From JBEIFW01 sp044370695 (GTDB lineage: Bacteria > Actinomycetota > Acidimicrobiia > Acidimicrobiales > Ilumatobacteraceae): 11,932 bases of DNA. How positions within the stretch are numbered: position 1 is the first letter of the stretch; every line of letters starts with the position of its first letter. The notes under the pieces are model-generated. The model was not told where the DNA came from. It worked only from the letters and a program-made list of their open reading frames with translations, and ran no database searches. Location of the stretch: NCBI GenBank assembly GCA_044370695.1, contig JBILVB010000118.1, positions 1 to 11,932 on the forward strand, given 5' to 3'. Shown here one piece after another: positions 6,584 through 11,932 of the stretch. A program made the position numbers and the translations under genes.

Positions 6584-7219
6584 GTGGGGTTGCTCGATGC
6601 GCTGGGCGAACCCGAGCGGTCGCAGGTGCTCGCCCGAATGCGGGTCCGTCGGTACCGGCGGGGCCAGACGGTGTTCCACGACGGCGCGCCGGGCGACTCG
6701 CTGCACGTGGTGCGTGCGGGTCGGCTGGTGGTGCACGTCGGGACGCCTTCCGGGGCGCTGGTCGCAGTGCGGGTGGTCCATCCCGGCGAGATCGTCGGCG
6801 AACTCGCGCTCGTCCATCGGGCGCACCGCCGTACCGGGCGGGTCGCTGCGTTGGAGGAGACCGAGACGCTTTCGCTCGGCCGGAGGGATTTCGCCGAGTT
6901 GCGTGACCGCCACCCGCGGGTCGACGGATTCCTCGTCGCGGTACTCGCCGAGCGCCTCGTCGAGACCACCGAGGTGGCGACCGAGCTCCTGCGCCCGCCC
7001 GATCAGCGGATCTGGCGACGCCTCGCCGTGCTCGCCGAGGCCTATGCCCCCGAGCCGATCCGCATGAGCCAGGAGGACCTCGCACTGGTTGCCGGAACGG
7101 TGCGCCAGACGGTGAACCGCGTCCTGCGCAGCGGCGAGGCCGCCGGCGCGGTGCGGCTCGGGAGAGGGTGGATCGAGGTGCTGGACCGCTCGCACGTGGT
7201 CCGCCTCGGTGAGGCCTGA
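6584..7219 (+). CDS. Crp/Fnr family transcriptional regulator
   Basis: 211 residues from GTG 6584. The N-terminal cyclic-nucleotide-binding barrel (about 3-115) contains GDSLHVVRAGRLVV and the phosphate-binding cassette GEIVGEL...RRTGRV. E73 and R83-T84 line up with the cAMP-contacting E72 and R82-S83 of E. coli CRP, so cyclic nucleotide binding is plausible. No N-terminal cysteine cluster of the Fnr type is present. The C-terminal winged helix (about 161-205) reads SQEDLALVAGTVRQTVNRVL, close to the CRP recognition-helix region. The frame is open up to GTG 6545, but that start adds a basic, unconserved 13-residue extension. Starting at 6584 gives the usual N-terminus (GLLDALGEPER) and a possible leaderless promoter. 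It may control the MFS gene upstream, itself or distant genes; this is inference from position. Confidence 0.88.
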   Translation: MGLLDALGEPERSQVLARMRVRRYRRGQTVFHDGAPGDSLHVVRAGRLVVHVGTPSGALVAVRVVHPGEIVGELALVHRAHRRTGRVAALEETETLSLGRRDFAELRDRHPRVDGFLVAVLAERLVETTEVATELLRPPDQRIWRRLAVLAEAYAPEPIRMSQEDLALVAGTVRQTVNRVLRSGEAAGAVRLGRGWIEVLDRSHVVRLGEA

Positions 7220-7266
7220 CCCCGCAGCGACCGCAGCGCAGCACGTCGTGCGGGTGGTCGGCGGGC

Positions 7267-7280
7267 ATGACGAACGTCAT
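7267..7280. promoter_or_regulatory. 14-bp inverted repeat, possible operator
   Basis: ATGACG-AA-CGTCAT is a perfect two-fold repeat, AT-richer than its surroundings, lying 47 bp after the Crp/Fnr stop and 93 bp before the small gene at 7374. It is not the classical CRP site. Its place in the 154-bp intergenic stretch makes it a candidate binding site. The rest of 7220-7373 shows no clear gene or -10 box. Confidence 0.3.
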
Positions 7281-7373
7281 CGTCCGACCGACTCGACCAC
7301 GACGGACCCGAGCGCACTGCAGGCGCATCGTGGAGCCATCGAGCGGCCGCAGTAGCGGCAGGGAGGCGACACC

Positions 7374-7583
7374 ATGATCGACCCGATGAGCATCGCGGCG
7401 GCCCGCCGGTCGTTGGCGGCTCAGCAGGCCCAGGCCGAGCGGTTCGCACCGCTGGTGCCGGCCCCGTCCACCCGGCCGGGCCGGGCGTCGGCCCGGCGGC
7501 CGCTCGGCCGCGTGCCGCAAGCCGGTGCCCATCCCGGGTTCCGCCTGTTCGGTGGCTGGAGCGTCCGGGTGCTCGGCCGCTGA
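7374..7583 (+). CDS. small basic protein of unknown function
   Basis: 69 residues that I do not recognise. ATG 7374 is preceded by GGGAGG (7361-7366) at 7-nt spacing, one of the best ribosome sites in the window and the main reason to accept the frame. The protein has 11 arginines, no lysine and only two acidic residues after its start (D3 and E22), so it is strongly basic. It begins with an Ala/Gln-rich, probably helical part (AAARRSLAAQQAQAERF). A Pro/Arg-rich middle follows. It ends with the amphipathic GFRLFGGWSVRVLGR, which could touch a membrane or nucleic acid. There is no signal peptide and no cysteine. Its stop TGA directly abuts the stop of the convergent threonine ammonia-lyase gene. 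It could be co-transcribed with the Crp/Fnr gene. A chance open frame in GC-rich DNA remains possible. Confidence 0.55.
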   Translation: MIDPMSIAAARRSLAAQQAQAERFAPLVPAPSTRPGRASARRPLGRVPQAGAHPGFRLFGGWSVRVLGR

Positions 7584-8807
7584 CTAGTGCATCTCGCCGG
7601 CACGGACCGTGTACCCGGCGAGACGGAGATCGGCGACCAGGGCGTCGGTGTGCGCCCGGTCGCGGGTCTCCACGGCCAGTTCGAGTGCGGCCGACTTCAC
7701 CGAGAGGTCCGAGAACAGGCGCTGATGGGCCACCTCGACGATGTTGGCCCGCTGCGCGGCGACGATGGCCGTGACGCGGGCGAGCGAGCCGGGAAGGTCG
7801 TCGATGTCGACCGTCAGGCGCGACAGCCGGCCGGAGCGCACGAGACCGCGCATGATGGTCGAGGCCAGCAGCCGGGGATCGGCGTTCCCGCCGGACAGGA
7901 CGATGCCGATCCGGCGCCCGGCGAAGCGGGGACCGAACTCGGCGACCGCAGCCAGCCCGGCTGCCCCGGCCCCCTCGACGACGGTCTTCTCGATCTCGAG
8001 CAGGAGGTTCACGGCGGCCTCGATCGCGTCCTCGTCGATCACGACGACGTCGGCGACCAGGCGGCGGACGATGGGGGTGGTGAGCGTGCCGGCGTTGGGG
8101 ACTGCGATGCCCTCGGCGAGGGTGGAACCGCCGGGCAGCGGCGTCGGGTCGTGACGCAGGGCCCGGACCATCGACGGGTACCGAGCGACCTGGACGCCGA
8201 TCACGTCGGTGCCCGGTGACCGCTCGGCAACCGCGATCGCGATGCCGGCGATCAGCCCACCGCCACCGACGGGGACGATGACGGCGTCGAGCGGGGGAGC
8301 GTCCTCGACGAGTTCGAGCCCACACGTGCCCTGGCCCGCGATGATCGCCGGGTGGTCGTACGGCGGCACCCACACGAAGCCGTGGTCCGCTGCCAGCCGC
8401 TCGGCGACGACCCGGGACTGGCCGAGGTCGTCACCCTCGAGCACCACCGTCGCCCCCAGGGCCTCGGTGCCCGCCACCTTGATGTTCGGGGTGAAGCGGG
8501 GCATCACGATCGTCGCCGGGATCCCGAGGCGCGCGGCGTGGCGGGCAACTCCCTGGGCGTGGTTGCCGGCGGACATGGCGATCACGCCTCGGCGACGCTC
8601 CTCGGGCGTGAGCTGCAGCAGTCGATACAGCGCGCCGCGTTCTTTGAACGACGAGGTGAACTGGAGATTCTCGAACTTGAGCCAGATCTCGGCGCCGAGG
8701 AGCGACGACAGGGTCTCCGACGGCAAGGTCGGCGTCCGCACGACCTGGCCCGCGATGGCGTCGGCGGCCGCGAGGACGTCGGTGAAGTGAACCGGAAGTG
8801 CGGTCAT
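7584..8807 (-). CDS. ilvA: threonine ammonia-lyase with C-terminal ACT domain
   Basis: 407 residues. This PLP enzyme deaminates L-threonine to 2-oxobutanoate and ammonia, the entry to isoleucine synthesis or threonine breakdown. FTSSFKERGA places the PLP lysine at K55. SAGNHAQG (80-87, N82) contacts the cofactor, VGGGGLIAG (180-188) holds its phosphate, and LSGGNAD (304-310) lies near the pyridine nitrogen. An ACT domain (about 330-403, LTVDIDDLPGSLARV) follows, as in the medium-length one-ACT form. This suggests allosteric control, perhaps by a branched-chain amino acid. It is shorter than E. coli IlvA and longer than TdcB. No other ilv gene is nearby, so biosynthetic versus catabolic use is open. 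ATG 8807 has no ribosome site but has a TACGCT box 9 nt upstream. The gene ends exactly against the convergent 69-aa gene. Confidence 0.93.
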   Translation of the reverse strand: MTALPVHFTDVLAAADAIAGQVVRTPTLPSETLSSLLGAEIWLKFENLQFTSSFKERGALYRLLQLTPEERRRGVIAMSAGNHAQGVARHAARLGIPATIVMPRFTPNIKVAGTEALGATVVLEGDDLGQSRVVAERLAADHGFVWVPPYDHPAIIAGQGTCGLELVEDAPPLDAVIVPVGGGGLIAGIAIAVAERSPGTDVIGVQVARYPSMVRALRHDPTPLPGGSTLAEGIAVPNAGTLTTPIVRRLVADVVVIDEDAIEAAVNLLLEIEKTVVEGAGAAGLAAVAEFGPRFAGRRIGIVLSGGNADPRLLASTIMRGLVRSGRLSRLTVDIDDLPGSLARVTAIVAAQRANIVEVAHQRLFSDLSVKSAALELAVETRDRAHTDALVADLRLAGYTVRAGEMH

Positions 8808-8816
8808 GACGGGCCG

Positions 8817-8822
8817 AGCGTA
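8817..8822 (-). promoter_or_regulatory. -10 box of the threonine ammonia-lyase gene (leaderless)
   Basis: TACGCT on the minus strand with 9 nt to ATG 8807. It overlaps the place where the -35 region of the opposite glycosyltransferase promoter would fall. Confidence 0.5.
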
Positions 8823-8834
8823 GGCAGTTCCCGG

Positions 8835-8840
8835 TACCCT
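8835..8840 (+). promoter_or_regulatory. -10 box of the glycosyltransferase gene (leaderless)
   Basis: TACCCT followed by 8 nt and GTG 8849. The 41-bp space to the divergent threonine ammonia-lyase gene must hold both promoters. Confidence 0.5.
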
Positions 8841-8848
8841 CGTCCCCC

Positions 8849-9601
8849 GTGCCCGACGCCGTGTCGACGCCTCGCTTCTCCTCGATCACCGTGTTCTTCC
8901 CGATGTGGAACGAAGAGGAGTACATCCACCGCGCCCTCGATGCGGCGCGTGAAGCCTGCGAGACGCTGATCGCGCTCGGCGAGGTTGGCGACTACGAACT
9001 GCTCATCGTCAACGACGCCTCCACCGACGCCACCGGCCGGATCGCCGACGAGCTCGCCGCCGCCGATCCCCGGGTGCGGGTCGTCCATCACCCGGTGAAC
9101 CGCAAGCTCGGTGGCTCGCTCAAGACGGGGTATGCGAACGCCAGGGGTGAGCTGGTGCTCTACTCCGACGCCGACCTCCCCTTCGACATGGACGAGCTGA
9201 TCAAGGCGTGTCGGGTGATGCGTCATTACGAAGCGGACCTCGTCTCGGCCTACCGGCTCGACCGGACCGGGGAGGGGTACGTCCGCACGATCTACTCGTT
9301 CTTCTACAACTCGCTCGTGCGGCTCCTGTTCGGGGTGCGGATCCGCGACGTGAACTTCGCGTTCAAGCTGTGCCATCGCCGGCTGCTCGACAAGGTGCAG
9401 CTCCGCAGCGAGGGATCCTTCATCGACGCCGAACTCGTGGTGAGCGCCGTCGGTCACGGGTTCAAGGTCGTGCAGTTCGGCGTCGACTACTTCCCTCGGA
9501 CCCGCGGCGTGTCGACCCTGTCGTCACCCACGGTGATCCTGAAGATCCTCCGAGAGATGTTCGCGTTGCGTGGCGAGTTGCGATCCATCGCTCGGAACTG
9601 A
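8849..9601 (+). CDS. family 2 glycosyltransferase, DPM1/polyprenyl-phosphate sugar synthase-like
   Basis: 250 residues from GTG 8849. The GT-A nucleotide-sugar fold is seen in VFFPMWNEEEYIHRAL (15-30), VNDASTD (54-60), HPVNRKLGGSLKTGY and YSDADLP (105-111). In the last, D107 and D109 form the metal-binding DXD. FFYNSLVRLLFGVRIRDVNFAFKL resembles dolichol/polyprenyl-phosphate mannosyl- and glucosyltransferases. These move a hexose from GDP- or UDP-sugar to a lipid phosphate at the inner face of the membrane. No transmembrane helices follow, so this is the soluble or peripheral form. No alternative start near the N-terminus fits better, and the leaderless promoter supports GTG 8849. A cell-wall L,D-transpeptidase starts 20 bp downstream, suggesting an envelope operon. 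The precise sugar and acceptor are not determined by the sequence. Confidence 0.87.
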   Translation: MPDAVSTPRFSSITVFFPMWNEEEYIHRALDAAREACETLIALGEVGDYELLIVNDASTDATGRIADELAAADPRVRVVHHPVNRKLGGSLKTGYANARGELVLYSDADLPFDMDELIKACRVMRHYEADLVSAYRLDRTGEGYVRTIYSFFYNSLVRLLFGVRIRDVNFAFKLCHRRLLDKVQLRSEGSFIDAELVVSAVGHGFKVVQFGVDYFPRTRGVSTLSSPTVILKILREMFALRGELRSIARN

Positions 9602-9621
9602 CCGAGGCCTGACGGAGCACC

Positions 9622-10752
9622 ATGTTGCCGCCCGACGTGCACATAGAATGGGCCGAACGGCCCAGTCGGCCGTCGACCGGGAAGGATTCGGGCTGGGTGG
9701 ATCAGGTCCTGACGCGCCGTCGGCTGCTGCTCGGGCTCGCGCTCGGAGCGGTCGTGGTCGGCTGCGGGGGTGATGATTCGGCCGCACCGTCGGCCGGCGA
9801 CGACAAGGGCGGCCCCGCTGCGCCGGGGGCGGTGCCCTCGAGCGTCGCAGGTCAGCCCGTCGACCAGGCCCCGCCGCCCACCGTGGCGACGATGTCGTAC
9901 GGCCCGATCTCCCGAACGTTGCGGTTCGGCATGAGCGGCGACGACGTGGCGATGCTCCAGCTGCGCCTGCGAGAGCTGCGGTTCGATCCGTGGACCGTCG
10001 ACGGCATCTTCGGCGAAGCGACGCAGCAGGCCGTGTGGGCGTACCAGAAGCTGGTGCTCGGGGTCCCTCGCCGCCGCGTCGACGGGGCCGTGACGCCCGA
10101 GGTTTGGCAACGGATGCTGGCACCGTTGGGCGTGACGCCCCGGCGCACGAACACGCGCACCTACACGCATGCGGAGATCTACCTGCCCGAGCAGGTCATG
10201 GTGATCGTGAAGAACGGCCGCATCGAGCTGATCAGCCATATCTCCTCCGGCGACGGCAAGCCGTGGACCGACAAGGAGCGGGGCTGGTCCGGTGTGTCGG
10301 TCACCCCGGGCGGGGTGTTCACCTTCAAGCTCAAGCGGAACGACTGGTACGAGGGCAAGCTCGGGTGGCTCTACAAGCCGGTGTTCTTCAATTTCGGCAT
10401 CGCCGTGCACGGGTACCAGTTGGTCCCGCCGTACCCGGACTCCCACGGCTGCGTGCGGATCCCGATGCACATCGCGATGTACTTCCCCTCCCTCGTCAGC
10501 TTCGGCGACCTGGTCTATGTCTGGGACGGCGTCAAGGAGCCCGAGGTCTACGGCGCGCAGGCGCCGCCGTTCGACACCGAGTTGCCGTCCGACACCTCGA
10601 CGTCGGAGGGTTCGACCACTGCGGGCAGCACGACGGTCGCACCCTCGTCGACCGCTGCGCCGACGACGAGAGCGTCCGTGCCGGCGACGACCGCGCCGAC
10701 GACGGCTGCACCGACGACGGCTGCGCCGACGACCAAGGCCACGACTCCCTGA
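9622..10752 (+). CDS. lipoprotein L,D-transpeptidase (YkuD) with peptidoglycan-binding domain and Thr/Pro/Ala tail
   Basis: 376 residues from ATG 9622. L,D-transpeptidases make 3-3 peptidoglycan cross-links outside the membrane. A signal peptide TRRRLLLGLALGAVVVG ends at lipobox Cys C48; the RR pair also fits Tat export. A peptidoglycan-binding repeat follows (about 98-165, RFGMSGDDVAMLQLRL and DGIFGEATQQAV). The YkuD domain (about 178-300) has H263 and the catalytic SHGCVR with C277. The final 50 residues are almost only Thr, Ala, Ser and Pro. ATG 9622 has GGAG upstream (9613-9616) and suits read-through from the glycosyltransferase gene. GTG 9697 is an alternative start: it has AAGGA 10 nt upstream, lies after a TAGAAT box, and gives a more compact signal peptide (MDQVLTRRR). 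Both starts could be used. Confidence 0.92.
   Translation: MLPPDVHIEWAERPSRPSTGKDSGWVDQVLTRRRLLLGLALGAVVVGCGGDDSAAPSAGDDKGGPAAPGAVPSSVAGQPVDQAPPPTVATMSYGPISRTLRFGMSGDDVAMLQLRLRELRFDPWTVDGIFGEATQQAVWAYQKLVLGVPRRRVDGAVTPEVWQRMLAPLGVTPRRTNTRTYTHAEIYLPEQVMVIVKNGRIELISHISSGDGKPWTDKERGWSGVSVTPGGVFTFKLKRNDWYEGKLGWLYKPVFFNFGIAVHGYQLVPPYPDSHGCVRIPMHIAMYFPSLVSFGDLVYVWDGVKEPEVYGAQAPPFDTELPSDTSTSEGSTTAGSTTVAPSSTAAPTTRASVPATTAPTTAAPTTAAPTTKATTP
9644..9649 (+). promoter_or_regulatory. possible internal -10 box before the shorter L,D-transpeptidase start
   Basis: TAGAAT lies inside the first codons of the longer frame and 47 nt before GTG 9697. It overlaps a 6-bp inverted repeat, TGGGCC-GAAC-GGCCCA (9649-9664), which could be an operator or leader hairpin. 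If active, it would make only the shorter protein. Confidence 0.35.
10693..10734 (+). repeat. 15-bp tandem repeat encoding APTTA
   Basis: Nearly three copies of a 15-bp unit (10693-10707, 10708-10722, partial 10723-10734) encode APTTA-APTTA-APTT in the tail of the L,D-transpeptidase. The copies differ only at third positions. Such in-frame repeats are prone to length change between strains. Confidence 0.8.
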
Positions 10753-10761
10753 CGCGAGGGA

Positions 10762-11337
10762 TCAACGCGGCCGGACGAGCGCGGCCCGGGTGGCGGCCAC
10801 CTCGGCCCGGGCGAAGCAGGCCGGCGCATGGTCGTTGACGAGCCCGGCGGACTGGAAGAGGGAGTAGACGGTCGTCGGTCCGACGAATCGCCATCCTCGT
10901 CGCTTCAGCTCCCGGGCGAGCGCCGTCGCCTCCGGGCAGGTGGTGGGGATCGGGCCGGCTTCGGGCGGGGCCTGCTGCGGTTCGAACCCCCAGACGAACC
11001 GCGCGAACGATCCCTCGCGTTCGAGCAGTTCGAGGAGCCGTCGGGCGTTGTTGACGGTGGCGTCGATCTTGCCGCGGTGGCGGACGATGTCGGGGTCGGC
11101 GAGCAGCCGCTGGATGTCCGACTCGGTGAAGCGCGCGACGGCGATGGGGTCGAATCCGGCGAAGGCCCGCCGGAACGCCGGTCGCTTGCGCAGGATCGTC
11201 AGCCAGGACAGGCCGGCCTGGAACCCCTCGAGGCAGAGCTTCTCGAACAGGGGCTCGTCGTCGACGAGCGGACGTCCCCACTCGGTGTCGTGGTAGGCGA
11301 TGTACTCGGCATCGTCACCACACCACGCGCACCGCAC
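10762..11337 (-). CDS. tag: DNA-3-methyladenine glycosylase I
   Basis: 191 residues. Tag removes 3-methyladenine from alkylated DNA in base-excision repair. RCAWCG at the start, YIAYHDTEWG (12-21), CLEGFQAGLSW (35-45), HRGKI, RRGWRFVG and GLVNDHAPAC are family hallmarks. C3, H16, H170 and C174 correspond to the zinc ligands of E. coli Tag (C4, H17, H175, C179), and E37 to its base-recognition glutamate E38. The frame stays open far into the carD gene on the same strand, but the family N-terminus begins exactly at GTG 11337. Its G is the last base of the carD stop codon (TAGTG). It has no Shine-Dalgarno distinct from the end of carD, so translation is probably coupled to it. The stop lies 9 bp from the convergent L,D-transpeptidase stop. 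Confidence 0.93.
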   Translation of the reverse strand: MRCAWCGDDAEYIAYHDTEWGRPLVDDEPLFEKLCLEGFQAGLSWLTILRKRPAFRRAFAGFDPIAVARFTESDIQRLLADPDIVRHRGKIDATVNNARRLLELLEREGSFARFVWGFEPQQAPPEAGPIPTTCPEATALARELKRRGWRFVGPTTVYSLFQSAGLVNDHAPACFARAEVAATRAALVRPR

Positions 11338-11864
11338 TACTTCTTCTTCGCTGCGACCGTTTCGCTCTTCTCCCGCAGGACGCCTTTTGCGAGCGCCTGG
11401 TCGAGGAAGGCCTCGGCCTCCTCGTTGGACACCTTCAGCGCCGGGGCGATCTCCGACACGAGGTTGATCCTCGCCCGCTCGTACATCGTGCGCTCGGCCG
11501 CCGAGAGCGCAGCGTCTCGGTTGCGGGCGGCGAGGTTCCGAACGACCTCGGCGACCTGGTACACGTCGCCCGACTTCAGCTTCTCCTGATGGTTCTTGAA
11601 TCGCCGGGACCAATTCGAGGGCACTCGGGGATCGGGCTTCGAGAGCACCGACACGAGATCCTCGAGTTCGTCCGCGTTGACCGGGGGGCGCACGCCGACG
11701 TCGGCAGCCTTGTCGACGGGCACCGACAAGGTCATCTCGCCGATCACCGATCGCAGGATGAGGTAGTCCCGCGTCTCGCCGAACATGGTCTTCTTCTCGA
11801 CGCCCTGCACGAGGCATGCCCCGTGCTGCGGGTAGATGACCGTGTCACCCTTCTTGAACTTCAC
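11337..11864 (-). CDS. carD: CarD family transcriptional regulator (RNA polymerase-binding)
   Basis: 175 residues from GTG 11864. CarD binds the RNA polymerase beta subunit and the upstream edge of the -10 element, changing open-complex stability at many promoters, rRNA included. The N-terminal Tudor-like domain (about 1-60) reads FKKGDTVIYPQHGACLV...YLILR. The helical DNA-binding domain (about 65-165) contains PSNWSRRFK with W85, the residue that wedges into the minor groove in mycobacterial CarD, then SGDVYQVAEVVRNL. It ends in a basic AAKKK. Compared with M. tuberculosis CarD, position 25 is K instead of R and position 47 is S instead of R; both contact polymerase there. AGGGAG (11869-11874 on the complement) gives a ribosome site 4 nt before the start. 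tag follows with a 1-nt overlap. The more usual downstream neighbour ispD is absent. Confidence 0.94.
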   Translation of the reverse strand: MKFKKGDTVIYPQHGACLVQGVEKKTMFGETRDYLILRSVIGEMTLSVPVDKAADVGVRPPVNADELEDLVSVLSKPDPRVPSNWSRRFKNHQEKLKSGDVYQVAEVVRNLAARNRDAALSAAERTMYERARINLVSEIAPALKVSNEEAEAFLDQALAKGVLREKSETVAAKKK

Positions 11865-11919
11865 GAAGCTCCCTGGGGTTCGGGCCGAACGGGCGCCCGG
11901 CTCGACGTCGGGCCCCGAA

Positions 11920-11925
11920 AGGGTA
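11920..11925 (-). promoter_or_regulatory. -10 box of carD
   Basis: TACCCT on the minus strand, 55 nt before GTG 11864. The leader of about 45-50 nt contains a GTTCGG-G-CCGAAC inverted repeat (11878-11890) just upstream of the ribosome site, which could affect translation. Confidence 0.4.
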
Positions 11926-11932
11926 GAGCATC

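Noticed and set aside
5096..7195. A 699-codon minus-strand frame opposite the MFS and Crp/Fnr genes
   Set aside because: Its composition is typical of antisense GC-rich frames, dominated by Arg, Gly, His, Asp and Gln. It covers two well-supported genes and has no domain.
7203..7215. GCCTC-GGT-GAGGC hairpin at the end of the Crp/Fnr gene as a terminator
   Set aside because: It lies before the stop codon, has a short stem and lacks a T-tract.
7267..7377. A 36-codon frame (MTNVIVRP...) ending in an ATGA overlap with the 69-aa gene
   Set aside because: The overlap is suggestive, but there is no ribosome site, the start lies inside the inverted repeat, and the peptide is unremarkable Arg-rich text.
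11338..11817. A long upstream extension of tag inside carD
   Set aside because: It lies in a shifted phase of carD and reads as low-complexity Arg/Gly text. Tag family similarity begins exactly at GTG 11337.
9650..11892. GGGCCGAACGG shared by the L,D-transpeptidase and carD upstream regions
   Set aside because: Several 11-base matches are expected by chance in 12 kb of GC-rich DNA. The two copies sit at different distances and orientations to their genes.

Overview
The window is a dense, GC-rich stretch (roughly two thirds or more G+C by eye) from an actinobacterium-like chromosome. CarD with the NWSRR signature, the fused-subunit KorA/KorB pair and the secreted L,D-transpeptidase with a Thr/Pro/Ala tail point to Actinomycetota. 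A deep lineage such as Acidimicrobiia is my best guess; that is inference, since no rRNA or other marker lies here. It reads as an ordinary chromosomal region. I see no insertion sequence, phage gene, CRISPR array, tRNA or rRNA.

Layout. 1-550 (-): the 5' part of a protein of the N,N-dimethylformamidase large-subunit type, running off the left edge. 657-3566 (+): korA-korB, a ferredoxin-dependent 2-oxoacid (probably 2-oxoglutarate) oxidoreductase. 3611-4390 (+): a crotonase-fold enoyl-CoA hydratase/isomerase with its own promoter. 4419-5216 (-): a short-chain dehydrogenase. 5270-6514 (+): an MFS exporter, followed by a Crp/Fnr-family regulator (6584-7219) and a small basic protein of unknown function (7374-7583). 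7584-8807 (-): threonine ammonia-lyase with an ACT domain. 8849-9601 (+): a DPM1-like family 2 glycosyltransferase, followed 20 bp later by a lipoprotein L,D-transpeptidase (9622-10752). 11864-10762 (-): carD followed by tag (3-methyladenine DNA glycosylase I), joined by a 1-nt stop/start overlap.

How it works together. KorAB would make succinyl-CoA and reduced ferredoxin from 2-oxoglutarate; no ferredoxin gene is present. The crotonase gene behind it has an almost identical -10 region. The glycosyltransferase and L,D-transpeptidase form a plausible cell-envelope operon. CarD sets promoter open-complex stability, and its transcript probably also carries the alkylation-repair glycosylase. Three divergent gene pairs share very short promoter regions (106, 53 and 41 bp).

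The most consistent non-coding signal is a TANNNT -10 box placed 7-9 nt before a start codon. That is the layout of leaderless mRNAs, and it appears at five genes and more weakly at a sixth. Genes inside operons, and the SDR and carD genes, instead carry Shine-Dalgarno sequences. I did not find a clearly new multi-gene system. The best leads are the leaderless promoters, the glycosyltransferase/Thr-tailed transpeptidase pair, the carD-tag coupling and the 69-aa orphan protein.
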